Source: Massilia rubra
GTDB lineage: Bacteria > Pseudomonadota > Gammaproteobacteria > Burkholderiales > Burkholderiaceae_D
DNA: 64,000 bases
Assembly (NCBI RefSeq): GCF_011682065.1
Contig: NZ_VUYU01000009.1
Coordinates: 124,001 to 188,000, forward strand
Reading direction: 5' to 3'
This document shows positions 1 to 8,255 of this stretch, one piece after another; the stretch's first letter is position 1; every line of letters starts with the position of its first letter. The translations under genes and the position numbers were made by a program. The notes beneath the pieces are model-generated. The model was not told the DNA's origin, did no database searches, and worked only from the letters and a program-made list of their open reading frames with translations.

Positions 1-328
1 CGCTGCGCTGGGTGATGACGTCGTTGAACAAATCGAACTGGGTCAGGGTGGCGTTGAACTTCAGGCGCAGGAAGGTAAAGCGGCGCTGGGCCTCGGCCGC
101 CGTGGCGCTCGCGCGCGCGCCGGCCAGCCAGTGCTGGAAGGCCGACACCAGCGCCTGCAGCTCGCGCCGCCCCGTGACCAGGTAGCGCTCGAGCGCCGAC
201 TGGGCCGACGGCAGCAGCGCGGCGGCCGGCACCATGGGCTCGATCAGGGCAAAGGGGCGGACCCGCGCCAGCCTGGTTTGCAGGGAGCGCGCCTCCTGTT
301 CGAGCAGCGACGCGGCATACGGGCTCAT
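1..328 (-). CDS. Hypothetical protein, 5' part only (runs off the left edge)
   Basis: An open frame starts at the ATG at 326-328 and stays open to base 1, giving 109 residues of an incomplete protein. The visible part is helical and rich in Ala, Leu and Arg, with no signal peptide and no motif I recognise. It begins 5 bp after the stop of the glycine-rich protein gene at 334-1050, so it is almost certainly the third gene of that minus-strand operon. The function is unknown. The C-terminal part, which may carry the diagnostic domain, lies outside the window. Confidence 0.6.
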   Translation of the reverse strand, partial: MSPYAASLLEQEARSLQTRLARVRPFALIEPMVPAAALLPSAQSALERYLVTGRRELQALVSAFQHWLAGARASATAAEAQRRFTFLRLKFNATLTQFDLFNDVITQRS

Positions 329-333
329 GACGG

Positions 334-1050
334 TCAGGCGCCGTAGATGACGATCTTGTTGCCCTGGCGGCTCCAGCGTCCACTGGCGCCACGGCCCCCG
401 CCCGCCGACATGCCGCCACCCGCCGCCATGCCGCTGCCGCCCAGCCCTGCCCCGCCGCCGCAGCTGCCGCAGCCGCCCGAGGCGCCGCGTTTGAGCAGGC
501 CGGGCGCATGCTGGCGCGCCGCCGCCATGGCAGCACTCTGGGCAATCGCGCGCGGGTCGCCCGAGCCGCTCGCCTGCGACGCCTTCTGCACCGTGTCGGC
601 GGCCAGGCGCACGAACTGGCGCGCGCCTTCGTACTCGCGGTCTTCGCCGCTCATTTCACCTTCCAGGCCAAGCGCGCCGCCGGCCGCCGAGGCCAGGCCG
701 CTGCCGATCTTGGCGCCCAGTGGGCCGCCGAAATAGCCCCCGATGGCGCCACCGGCCAGCGGCAGCGCTTTTTTGGCCACGCCTTTGAGCACGCCGCCGA
801 CGGCTTGCCCGATCGGCGAGCGGATGACGCGGCCGGCGGTGGAGCCGACCTTGCGGATGAAGTCACCGAGGAACTGGTCGAGCTCCGCTTCGCTGTTCAC
901 GTTCAGCAGTTCCTGCGCGAATTCGGCTTCCTGCTGCTCGTTCAGACTGGCCTCGCCACTCCACTCGCCCTGGCCGAATTCGAACTGTTCGCCCTCGAAG
1001 CTGGAGGTTTCCTGGCCATATTCCATGGTCGTGCGGTCGATGTCATGCAT
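334..1050 (-). CDS. Glycine-zipper-like protein of unknown function (238 aa), paralogue of the next gene upstream
   Basis: The start is placed at MHDIDRTT because GAGGAGC lies just upstream; the open frame extends further 5' but without a ribosome site. The N-terminal ~60 residues are acidic (Glu-rich). A central stretch (about residues 70-130) is Gly/Ala-rich with repeated GxxxG spacing, as in glycine zippers that insert in membranes. The C-terminus has a Cys/Gly-rich linker (GGCGSCGGG) and ends GRWSRQGNKIVIYGA. The pattern LGLEGEMSGEDREYEGARQF...AARQHAPGLL...GRWSRQ is matched in the gene at 1135-1740. No signal peptide is visible. The two genes and the partial one at 1-328 look co-transcribed. 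The biochemical role is unknown; a membrane-active or exported product is only an inference. Confidence 0.7.
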   Translation of the reverse strand: MHDIDRTTMEYGQETSSFEGEQFEFGQGEWSGEASLNEQQEAEFAQELLNVNSEAELDQFLGDFIRKVGSTAGRVIRSPIGQAVGGVLKGVAKKALPLAGGAIGGYFGGPLGAKIGSGLASAAGGALGLEGEMSGEDREYEGARQFVRLAADTVQKASQASGSGDPRAIAQSAAMAAARQHAPGLLKRGASGGCGSCGGGAGLGGSGMAAGGGMSAGGGRGASGRWSRQGNKIVIYGA

Positions 1051-1134
1051 GATGCGCTCCTCTAGAAAAATGAAACAACAAGGTGAAACAACGAAGTAAA
1101 ACAACACAGCGCCCGGATGGACAATCCGTCCGGA

Positions 1135-1740
1135 TCAGCAATCGTGAAGAATCAGTTGGCCCGCCTGGCGGGTCCAGCGTCCCTGCGTGGCCGGGCGCGC
1201 GTGCACATGCGGCAGCAAGCCCGGTGCGACCTGGCGCGCGGCGGCCTGCACGGCGGCGCGCGCGGACCGCGGCGATGGGTGGCCATCCTCGCCCGCACGG
1301 CCGGCGTGGCGCGCGGCGTGGTCGGCCAGGCGCACCAGCTGGCGCGCCAGGATGAATTCCTTGTCCTCGGGGCTGAGCCCTTCGAGTTCGAGGCCGAACA
1401 TGCGCGCACCGAGGTTGATGCTCACCGTTTTCGCGCTGGCGCCACGCGCAAGGCGGCGCTGCGGCGACAGGATCGGTTGCACGGCGCGCAGCAGTTCGGT
1501 GACCAGCAAGGGACCCATGGGCGAGCGGGCCACGCGCGCACCGAGCACGCCGGCGCCGGCGATGGCGCGGCTTAGCACGCGGCGCAGGTCGGCCGGTTCG
1601 GCCGCTTCGAGCAGTTCGGCGGCCAGCGCCAGGTCGGCGCTGTCGTCCGAGAGCGGGCCGGCCTCGTCCTCCTGCGCGCGCGGCGCGGGATGGGTGAAGA
1701 TGTCGAACACCGGACTGTATTCAAGCAAGCGACGGTTCAC
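1135..1740 (-). CDS. Hypothetical protein (201 aa), divergent paralogue of the glycine-rich protein downstream
   Basis: It starts at a GTG preceded by AAAGGGG at good spacing. It shares with the 334-1050 product the blocks LELEGLSPEDKEF..ARQLVRLAD, AARQVAPGLL and a closing GRWTRQ motif, so they are the same family, but it has lost the long glycine zipper and the Cys/Gly linker. The N-terminal half is acidic and helical. It is the first gene of the minus-strand set and is divergent from the DUF6624 gene, with 222 bp between them. The function is unknown. Confidence 0.65.
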   Translation of the reverse strand: MNRRLLEYSPVFDIFTHPAPRAQEDEAGPLSDDSADLALAAELLEAAEPADLRRVLSRAIAGAGVLGARVARSPMGPLLVTELLRAVQPILSPQRRLARGASAKTVSINLGARMFGLELEGLSPEDKEFILARQLVRLADHAARHAGRAGEDGHPSPRSARAAVQAAARQVAPGLLPHVHARPATQGRWTRQAGQLILHDC

Positions 1741-1871
1741 GGGCGGCCCCTTTCATCTGTGCTGGATGCGCGGGGAAGAAAGGTGATGCTGCCGCGCGTC
1801 GTGCTTTATCCATTGCAAGGGCTGTGCCAGCGTGCGTGAGGGGCAAACGGCCGGCTTGCCGGCGTCGGCGG

Positions 1872-1885
1872 CGAAACGCGTTTCG
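1872..1885. promoter_or_regulatory. Perfect 14-bp palindrome, candidate operator 1
   Basis: CGAAACGCGTTTCG is a perfect palindrome with a central CG and GAAACG half-sites, the layout typical of LacI-family operators. A near-identical copy begins 42 bp downstream, and a TATAGT (about 1894-1899) lies between them. Which regulator binds is unknown. Confidence 0.45.
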
Positions 1886-1913
1886 TGGAAGCGGTATAGT
1901 GACGCCGGCACGG

Positions 1914-1927
1914 CGAAAAGCGTTTCG
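1914..1927. promoter_or_regulatory. 14-bp imperfect palindrome, candidate operator 2
   Basis: CGAAAAGCGTTTCG differs from the perfect palindrome at 1872-1885 at one base. The 42-bp centre-to-centre distance is about four helical turns, so two dimers would sit on one face of the DNA around the presumed promoter of the gene at 1963. Confidence 0.45.
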
Positions 1928-1962
1928 CGATCGCGCCGGCCTCCCACTGTGAAGGAGAAAGC

Positions 1963-2577
1963 ATGCGTCAATGGATGTTTGCAATCGGTACGATGCTGGC
2001 CGCATCGGCAGTCTGCGCGGGCGAAGCGGCTGGCCAGGCCGGCACGGCGCCGGTGGCGCAGCAGCAGCAGCAGCAAGGCACGCACCCGCACATCGCGGCA
2101 GAACTGCTGGCGATGGTGGAGCGCGACCAGGAAGTGCGGCGGCGCCAGGACGCCGCACGCGATTCGGAATCGATCAGGGCCGAGATGATCGCGCTCGACG
2201 CGCAGCACGAGCCGAAGATCAAAGCCATTCTTGCGGACATTGGCTGGCCGGGCGTCAAGGCGGTGGGTGCGCAGGGCAACCAGGCCATGTGGCTGCTGGT
2301 GCAGCATGCCTCGCCAGCCCTGCTCAAGCAAACGCTGCCGGCGATGAAGAAGGCGGCGCGGGACGGCGAACTGCCGTGGTCGACGGTGGCGCTGAGCATC
2401 GACCGCGACCTGCTCAACGACTATAAGAAGCAGCTCTACGGCAGCCAGTTAGTCATCAATAAAGCGGGCAAGCCGGAACTGAGCCCGGTCGAGGATGAAA
2501 GCCGGCTCGACGAGCGCCGCGCCAGTATCGGCCTGGAACCCATCGCCGCTTATCTGCGCCGGTTCGAGGCGCCATAG
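1963..2577 (+). CDS. Secreted DUF6624-family protein (204 aa)
   Basis: It starts at an ATG with GAAGGAG just upstream. Residues 1-20 form a signal peptide (MRQWMFAIGTMLAASAVCAG), followed by a short low-complexity Gln run (about residues 34-39). The body matches my memory of the DUF6624 family: IGWPGVKAVG, then QAMWLLVQHA, a helical segment, LYGSQL, and the terminal PVEDESRLDERRASIGLEP. No biochemical role is established for this family that I know of. Export to the periplasm is inferred from the signal sequence. The promoter is flanked by two palindromes, suggesting specific control. Confidence 0.75.
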   Translation: MRQWMFAIGTMLAASAVCAGEAAGQAGTAPVAQQQQQQGTHPHIAAELLAMVERDQEVRRRQDAARDSESIRAEMIALDAQHEPKIKAILADIGWPGVKAVGAQGNQAMWLLVQHASPALLKQTLPAMKKAARDGELPWSTVALSIDRDLLNDYKKQLYGSQLVINKAGKPELSPVEDESRLDERRASIGLEPIAAYLRRFEAP

Positions 2578-2597
2578 CGTGTTGCCGGCACGGCGGG

Positions 2598-3707
2598 TCA
2601 GGCCGTCTCCGGATGAAGCGTCAAGCGCGCCCATCCCGCCGTGCGGTTCTTCTCCAATGAGGGTGGTGTAAAACCGCGCTTGGTGCGCCCGATGGGCGCC
2701 AGCGTCCACAGCCCGACTTTTTCGTCCTCCGGGATCTCCTTTTCATGCTCCCGGTCCGATCCCCATTGGTGGTCGCACACTTGAAACCCTGCAATATCCT
2801 TGGGCCAGGCCAGTGCGCTATACAAAGGATCGTCCGCCATCACCAGCAAGCCTTCTTCCACATGCAAGCCCTGCGCCACCCGATCCGCCAGGCACAGCAG
2901 CAGGGCGGACGGGAACTGATTCGCGGCCGATTTGTCGAGCATGTTCCACGCTGGCGGAAGAACAATGAACAGTTCGATCATCGGTGCGTGAAGATTGAAT
3001 AGCCCGATGGTGAACAACATCTTGCTCTTGTTTTTGTTCACCAGCGCCACGCGCTGCACCACGTCCGCGCCAGGCACAATCGCGCTCAAGGCAACCGGCA
3101 AGACGCGGCCGTAGCGGCTATCGATAAATTCCAGGATGGGGCCGCCGTACTCCTTCGACCAGTCGGTCTTTTCCAACAGCGAAGGCGCGTTCCTTGCGCG
3201 CAGCAGGTCTTCGATCTGCGCATGCCCCCAGACCAGCGCCAGATCGAGCGGCGTGCGGTGCAGGCGGGTGTGCAGCCGGGTCAAATCGGCGCCGGCGTCG
3301 ACCAGCAGCCTGGCGATGTCGGCATGGCCGGGGATGATCGCATGCATCAACGGACTCAAAATGCTGCCGGGATCACCATCCGGCGCGGCGCCATTGGCGA
3401 GCAGCCACGTCACCGTGGCGAGATGGCCGTGGTAGGCGGCCTCATCTAACGCAGTGTCGGACCGCCCGCGCCGCTGATTGACATCGGTCCCCCGTTGCAC
3501 GAGCAATTGGCAGATCTGCGTCTGTCCGCAGCGCGCCGCGTAGGCCAACAGGGTGGCCTTCGTCACAATGTCGTATTCGAGTTCCATGATGTCGGGCTGG
3601 GCATCCAGGGCAGAGCGGAGGCCTTCGATATCGCCGCTCTCGACCAACGCGCGTATCCGATCGAGGCGGGCGAACGATGCCGTCACAGACGGGTCTTGGT
3701 TTTTCAT
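2598..3707 (-). CDS. Ankyrin-repeat plus Suppressor-of-fused domain protein
   Basis: The ATG at 3707 is preferred over 3716 because GGAG is 10 nt from it but only 1 nt from the upstream one. About four ankyrin repeats lie in residues 30-170 (for example ATLLAYAARCGQTQICQLLVQRGTDVN and TPLDLALVWGHAQIEDLLRA patterns). Residues ~180-365 resemble the SUFU-like domain of bacteria (YGRVLPVALSAIVPG, then FELPPAW-like IVLPPAWN, and a late PIGRTKRGF). Such bacterial proteins are often toxin-immunity or polymorphic-toxin accessories, but no toxin gene is adjacent. It has no signal peptide, so a cytoplasmic location is likely. It converges with the DUF6624 gene, 20 bp apart. Confidence 0.75.
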   Translation of the reverse strand: MKNQDPSVTASFARLDRIRALVESGDIEGLRSALDAQPDIMELEYDIVTKATLLAYAARCGQTQICQLLVQRGTDVNQRRGRSDTALDEAAYHGHLATVTWLLANGAAPDGDPGSILSPLMHAIIPGHADIARLLVDAGADLTRLHTRLHRTPLDLALVWGHAQIEDLLRARNAPSLLEKTDWSKEYGGPILEFIDSRYGRVLPVALSAIVPGADVVQRVALVNKNKSKMLFTIGLFNLHAPMIELFIVLPPAWNMLDKSAANQFPSALLLCLADRVAQGLHVEEGLLVMADDPLYSALAWPKDIAGFQVCDHQWGSDREHEKEIPEDEKVGLWTLAPIGRTKRGFTPPSLEKNRTAGWARLTLHPETA

Positions 3708-3830
3708 ATTCAACATGCTCCAGATGCCCTCGCGCGAAAACGCAGTTCATAATTGCCGGTATAGTAACCTGAACAGCGCGGCAATCTTTCCGGCGCGCCC
3801 GCCCGAGTTACCTTCCACCAAGGAGAAACA

Positions 3831-4631
3831 ATGCAAGTCCGTCATGATGTTCTGTTTCACGCACTGCACGCCGATGGCCTGCTGATGCTGGCCAATTGCT
3901 GGGATGCGGGCAGTGCGCGCATTGTGGCCGCGACCGGGGCAAAGGCGCTGGCGACGAGCAGCGCCGCTGTCGCCTGGTCGCACGGGTTTGCGGACGGCAG
4001 CACGCTTCCGCGCGACTTGCTGATGGCCTCCGTGAAGGGCATCGTGCGCGCCTCTTCCCTGCCCCTGACGGTCGATGCGGAAGATGGCTACAGCGACGAT
4101 CCGGCGCAGGCGGCTGCGCTGGCAGGCGAGTTGATCGATGCGGGTGTGGTCGGGATCAATATCGAAGATGGCAACGGCACGCCTGAACTGCTGGCGGACA
4201 AGATCCGGGCGATCCGGGCAGTTGCGGACGCACGCGGCGTAAACCTGTTCATCAATGCGCGCGCCGACGTGTATTTGCGCGGGATCGACGCCAGTGAACG
4301 CGTGCAAGAGACCATCCGCCGCGCCGCCCTGTACGAAGCGGCCGGGGCCAGCGGCCTGTTCGTGCCCGCCATGGTGGCCGAGGACGACATCGCCACCGTC
4401 ATCAAGGCCACGCGCCTGCCGCTCAATGTGATGGTGCGCGACGGCGTGCCGCCGCTGGCGCGACTGGTGCAGCTGGGCGTGCGCCGCCTGAGCGCGGGTT
4501 CGGCTATTTCCGAGGCGATGTTCGGCTGTGTGGATGCGCTGAGCCGGCAGTTTTTGGACAGCGGCAAGGTCAACGAGGCCGGGTTGCCGCGGATGGGCTA
4601 CGGCGCATTGAACAGCCTGATGGCCCAGTAA
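3831..4631 (+). CDS. Isocitrate lyase/PEP mutase superfamily protein (266 aa)
   Basis: A strong AAGGAG lies 5 nt before the start. The fold signatures are clear: residues ~18-40 (LMLANCWDAGSARIV), the ATSSAAVAWSHG segment, the metal-binding stretch TVDAEDGYSDDP, then GINIEDGNG and LFINARADVYLRG. These match the oxaloacetate decarboxylase/phosphonomutase-like branch rather than true isocitrate lyase, which is longer and has a KKCGH loop that is absent here. The substrate cannot be assigned from sequence. The gene stands alone, with a candidate small RNA region downstream. Confidence 0.85.
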   Translation: MQVRHDVLFHALHADGLLMLANCWDAGSARIVAATGAKALATSSAAVAWSHGFADGSTLPRDLLMASVKGIVRASSLPLTVDAEDGYSDDPAQAAALAGELIDAGVVGINIEDGNGTPELLADKIRAIRAVADARGVNLFINARADVYLRGIDASERVQETIRRAALYEAAGASGLFVPAMVAEDDIATVIKATRLPLNVMVRDGVPPLARLVQLGVRRLSAGSAISEAMFGCVDALSRQFLDSGKVNEAGLPRMGYGALNSLMAQ

Positions 4632-4689
4632 CGCGATGACGCTTTCGCTTTAACTACGCGACGACACAGCACTAGTTGATATAAGCTCT

Positions 4690-4899
4690 GATGTCAGAGT
4701 GTGAGTGAGTCTCCCCGCTCTATAAATCCAGACGAGACCCGCGTAGGCACCCGTCACGGTCGGCCTGTAAAAGGCGAGTAGTGGCAGATTAGGCAGCGGC
4801 TAATCCTTCAATCAGTCGATTGTTGTCAGTTTTACGGAGGAGCGATCCTCCACTTCTTCCAGGCCCTGTGTCCGACCGACACAGGGCTTTTTGTTTTTT
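4690..4899 (+). ncRNA. Candidate small RNA with serial hairpins and an intrinsic terminator
   Basis: This gap has no credible ORF but a run of stem-loops in one direction: GTCTC/GAGAC (4709-4713 with 4734-4738), GATTAG/CTAATC (4786-4805), CAATC/GATTG (4809-4822), GGAGGA with a GCGA tetraloop and TCCTCC (4836-4851), then the terminator at 4863-4899. That density of perfect stems is unlike the neighbouring intergenic DNA. I did not recognise 6S, tmRNA, RNase P or SRP RNA. The 5' end is a guess, and no convincing promoter was found. Confidence 0.4.
4863..4899 (+). terminator. Intrinsic terminator, perfect 10-bp stem
   Basis: GCCCTGTGTC (4863-4872), loop CGACC, GACACAGGGC (4878-4887), followed by TTTTTGTTTTTT. 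It would end the candidate small RNA, or a long 3' UTR of the gene at 3831-4631. Confidence 0.85.
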
Positions 4900-4990
4900 C
4901 CTTGGCACGGTGAGCCCGGCCGCAGCCCCGCCTTCAAAAACAGATTGTTCCAGGCTGATGGGTCCGGGCGTGCATCCCCGGCACCCGTTC

Positions 4991-5386
4991 CTAAAACGCC
5001 GACTTGCCAAATCGCGCCACGCCCTGGTTCACACCGGGCGGATCGAGCGTTTCCAGCTTGAGCGGCAGCGGCTCGCCGATCCAGTGCGCCAAGGTGGTGT
5101 GATCGGCCACATCGTCGTCGGTCAGCGGATGCACCAAAGCGCGCAAACCGGACGCTTCGAGCAGCGCAATGACCGCCGGCAGCATCGCTTCACTATAGTG
5201 AATCTCGTACTCCGGCAGCGGATGCGGGCCGACCGCATGCTCTCCCAGTTCGCCGACAAAAAACAGTTCCGGAATCGCGCCGCTGTCTTTCGCGTCGAGC
5301 AAGCGCTGGCGCAAGGCCAGTGCCTGCGCGCGTGTCGCGGCGTCGTAGTAAATGTGGGCGTGGTATGGGGCGTTCAATTCATCCAT
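4991..5386 (-). CDS. DOPA 4,5-dioxygenase family protein (131 aa)
   Basis: The start is set at MDELNAPYHAHIYYD because GGAAAGG lies 9 nt upstream; two in-frame ATGs further 5' lack a ribosome site. The family pattern is present: HAHIYYD near the N-terminus, VGPHPLPEYEIHY in the middle and HTTLAHWIG late, giving conserved His residues for metal binding. The family is named for extradiol cleavage of DOPA, but most bacterial members have no proven substrate. It lies downstream of pnp but beyond its terminator. Confidence 0.8.
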   Translation of the reverse strand: MDELNAPYHAHIYYDAATRAQALALRQRLLDAKDSGAIPELFFVGELGEHAVGPHPLPEYEIHYSEAMLPAVIALLEASGLRALVHPLTDDDVADHTTLAHWIGEPLPLKLETLDPPGVNQGVARFGKSAF

Positions 5387-5423
5387 GAAAATCATCCTTT
5401 CCAAATAGAGGCAGCCCGAAAAA

Positions 5424-5455
5424 AACCGCCAGGGCTTGCGCGCTGGCGGTTTTTT
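5424..5455. terminator. Bidirectional intrinsic terminator after pnp
   Basis: AACCGCCAG (5424-5432) pairs with CTGGCGGTT (5443-5451), with A-tract on the left and T-tract on the right, so it can act in both directions. It lies just 3' of the pnp stop. Confidence 0.85.
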
Positions 5456-5477
5456 AACAGGCGTTATGCGATAACGA

Positions 5478-7595
5478 TTACTGAGGAGCCGCTTCCGCGC
5501 CTTCGGCAGCTTTCATCGACAGCTTGAGACGGCCGCGGTCGTCGGTTTCCAACACCTTGACGCGCACTTGCTGGCCTTCTTTCAGGTAGTCGGCAACCGC
5601 GTTCACACGCTCGTTGGCGATCTGCGAGATGTGCAGCAGGCCATCCTTGCCTGGCATGACCTGGACGATCGCGCCGAAGTCGAGCAATTTGAGCACGACG
5701 CCGTCGTAGGTCTTGCCCACTTCGACCGAGGCGGTCAGTTCTTCGATGCGGCGCTTGGCTTCCTGGCCGGCGGCGGCGTCGACCGACGCGATGGTGACGA
5801 TACCTTCGTCGCTGATGTCGATCTGGGTGCCGGTTTCTTCGGTCAGCGCGCGAATGACTGCGCCGCCCTTGCCGATGACGTCACGGATTTTTTCAGGATT
5901 GATCTTGATGGTGATCAGGCGCGGTGCGAAATCCGACAGTTCGGTTTTCACGTGCGGCATGGCCTTCTGCATTTCGCCGAGGATGTGATCGCGGCCTTCT
6001 TTGGCTTGCGCCAGAGCCACTTGCATGATTTCCTTGGTGATGCCCATGATCTTGATGTCCATCTGCAGCGCGGTAATGCCATTGGCGGTACCGGCTACCT
6101 TGAAGTCCATGTCGCCCAGGTGATCTTCGTCGCCCAGGATGTCGGACAACACGGCGAACTTGCCGCCTTCCTTGATCAGGCCCATGGCGATACCGGCCAC
6201 GTGCGCTTTCATCGGCACGCCCGCATCCATCAGCGCCAGGCAGCCGCCGCAGACCGAAGCCATCGACGAGGAACCGTTCGATTCGGTGATTTCGGACACC
6301 AGGCGCACCGAGTAGCTGAAATCTTCAGGGTTGGGCAAGGCGGCGATCAGCGCGCGCTTGGCCAGGCGGCCGTGGCCGATTTCGCGACGCTTCGGGGTGC
6401 CGACACGGCCGGTTTCGCCGGTGGCGAACGGAGGCATGTTGTAGTGCATCATGAAGTCGTCGGTGTACTCGCCCATCAGCGCGTCGATCTTCTGGCTGTC
6501 GCGTGCGGTGCCGAGGGTGGCCACGACCAGCGCTTGCGTTTCGCCGCGGGTGAACAGGGCCGAACCGTGGGTGCGTGGCAGGATGCTGGTGCGGATCGCG
6601 ATCGGACGCACGGTGCGGGTGTCGCGGCCGTCGATGCGTGGCTCGCCGTTGAGGATCTGCGAACGCACAACTTTGGCTTCGATGTCGAACAGCACGTTGC
6701 CGACGTCGACATTGTCCGGCTGGGCGATGCCGGTGGCGGCAGCGTCGGCGGCCAGGGCGGCGTAGACTTCCTGGAACGATGCCTTCAGCTTGGCGGTACG
6801 GGCAACCTTGTCCTTGATCTGGTAGGTTTCGTTGATGTTCGTTTCAGCCAGTTCTTTCACGCGGGCGATCAGCGCTTCGTTCTTGGCCGGAGCGGTCCAC
6901 TCAACTTCCGGCTTGCCGCCGTCGCGCACCAGGTCGTGGATCGCATCGATCACGACTTTCATCTGGTCGTGGCCGTAGACCACGGCGCCGAGCATGATTT
7001 CTTCGGACAGTTGCTTGGCTTCCGATTCGACCATCAGCACGGCCGTTTCGGTACCGGCGACAACCAGGTCCATCTCGGACGTCTTGAGCTGGGTGGTGGT
7101 CGGGTTCAGGATGAACTGGCCGTTGGCGTAGCCAACGCGCGCGGCGCCGATCGGGCCGCTGAACGGAATGCCCGACACGCACAGGGCGGCGGAAGCGCCG
7201 ATCATGGCGGCGATGTCCGGATCGATCTCAGGATTGACCGACAGCACGTGGATGATGATCTGGACTTCGTTCAGGTAGCCTTCTGGGAACAGCGGGCGGA
7301 TCGGACGGTCGATCAGGCGGCTGGTCAGGGTTTCTTTTTCGGAAGGACGGCCTTCGCGCTTGAAGAAACCGCCTGGGATTTTACCGGCAGCATACGTTTT
7401 CTCGACGTAGTCGACCGTCAGCGGGAAGAAATCCTGGCCTGGCTTGGCGTCTTTGCGCGCAACCACGGTAGCCAGGACAACGGTGTCTTCGATCGACACC
7501 ATGACGGCGCCGGAGGCTTGACGGGCGATTTCGCCGGTTTCCAGAGTAACTTGATGTTGGCCGTACTGGAAGGTTTTCGTAACTTTATTAAACAT
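5478..7595 (-). CDS. pnp: Polyribonucleotide nucleotidyltransferase (PNPase, 705 aa)
   Basis: The phosphorolytic 3'-5' exoribonuclease of the RNA degradosome. The start is [12 protein letters not shown] with AAAGGGA upstream; the longer frame to 7661 has no ribosome site. Domains in order: RNase PH-like core 1 (about residues 10-145), the all-alpha linker, RNase PH core 2 (about 320-550, with the [13 protein letters not shown] catalytic region), a KH domain with the GKGG loop (about 560-600) and an S1 domain at about 620-690 ([14 protein letters not shown]). Length fits the family. It follows rpsO, the classic arrangement in which RNase cleavage and PNPase autoregulation act on the shared leader. 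Confidence 0.98.
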   Translation of the reverse strand: MFNKVTKTFQYGQHQVTLETGEIARQASGAVMVSIEDTVVLATVVARKDAKPGQDFFPLTVDYVEKTYAAGKIPGGFFKREGRPSEKETLTSRLIDRPIRPLFPEGYLNEVQIIIHVLSVNPEIDPDIAAMIGASAALCVSGIPFSGPIGAARVGYANGQFILNPTTTQLKTSEMDLVVAGTETAVLMVESEAKQLSEEIMLGAVVYGHDQMKVVIDAIHDLVRDGGKPEVEWTAPAKNEALIARVKELAETNINETYQIKDKVARTAKLKASFQEVYAALAADAAATGIAQPDNVDVGNVLFDIEAKVVRSQILNGEPRIDGRDTRTVRPIAIRTSILPRTHGSALFTRGETQALVVATLGTARDSQKIDALMGEYTDDFMMHYNMPPFATGETGRVGTPKRREIGHGRLAKRALIAALPNPEDFSYSVRLVSEITESNGSSSMASVCGGCLALMDAGVPMKAHVAGIAMGLIKEGGKFAVLSDILGDEDHLGDMDFKVAGTANGITALQMDIKIMGITKEIMQVALAQAKEGRDHILGEMQKAMPHVKTELSDFAPRLITIKINPEKIRDVIGKGGAVIRALTEETGTQIDISDEGIVTIASVDAAAGQEAKRRIEELTASVEVGKTYDGVVLKLLDFGAIVQVMPGKDGLLHISQIANERVNAVADYLKEGQQVRVKVLETDDRGRLKLSMKAAEGAEAAPQ

Positions 7596-7694
7596 GGGTA
7601 ATCCCTTTCTATTTGCCGACAGATTTTCAGGCGCTGTCGTCCACCTCACCACAGGCAACATTGCTTGTTGCCTTTACTACTTTTTCGGGACTAA

Positions 7695-7737
7695 AAATGC
7701 AAAAATGCCCGCGACAGCAAGCTGTGCAGGCATTTCT
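7695..7737 (-). terminator. Hairpin between rpsO and pnp
   Basis: On the minus strand AAATGCC...GGGCATTT forms a stem followed by TTGCATTTTT. It sits 3' of rpsO and 5' of pnp, so it is probably the partial rpsO terminator that lets some transcripts read into pnp. Confidence 0.65.
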
Positions 7738-7760
7738 TGATCAACTTGAATCGGCAAAAA

Positions 7761-8030
7761 TTACTTGCGCAGACCGAGTTTAGCGATCAGATCGCGATAA
7801 CGGGTAGCGTCTTTGCTTTTCAGGTAGGACAGCAGGCTCTTACGACGATTGACCATCATGATCAGACCACGGCGCGAGTGGTGATCTTTCGCGTGGGCTT
7901 TGAAGTGGCCGTTCAGTTCGTTGATGCGTGCGGTCAGCAGAGCGACCTGAACTTCAGGGGAGCCGGTGTCGTTTTGCGCACGGGCGTTGTCCGCGATAAT
8001 CGCGGCTTTGTTGATATTTTCTACGGTCAT
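7761..8030 (-). CDS. rpsO: 30S ribosomal protein S15 (89 aa)
   Basis: Primary 16S rRNA binding protein of the central domain of the small subunit. The start [12 protein letters not shown] has AAAGG upstream; the upstream extension of the frame is not coding. The family core is intact: [31 protein letters not shown] and the terminal [13 protein letters not shown]...[12 protein letters not shown]. The length is exactly the usual 89 residues. It is followed by pnp on the same strand. Confidence 0.98.
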   Translation of the reverse strand: MTVENINKAAIIADNARAQNDTGSPEVQVALLTARINELNGHFKAHAKDHHSRRGLIMMVNRRKSLLSYLKSKDATRYRDLIAKLGLRK

Positions 8031-8255
8031 GATAATACCTTTCACATGCGGTGCACGAGTCGCAACCCGACACACCGTGAACTTCGATTGATGAACCAGC
8101 CAAAACGGCCAGACCCGCAAGTATATGCGAAAAGCGCCCGGGCTGCCAGAAAAGCTTGCGCCGGACCGGTGTCGGAGGGGGATTTGAGCTTCCCAACGGT
8201 AGCGATTGCGCAAAAACCGCTCAAAACCGCCCTGCTTTCACGGCGACGCGCCGGC

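Noticed and set aside
4690-4899. 6S RNA, tmRNA or RNase P RNA for the structured gap
   Set aside because: The conserved motifs of these RNAs (promoter-like bubble, tag reading frame with CCA end, P4 core) are not present.
5568-7601. A 677-codon open frame on the plus strand opposite pnp
   Set aside because: It is the antisense shadow of pnp, rich in His, Gln and Asp from the reversed codon bias, with no ribosome site or motif.
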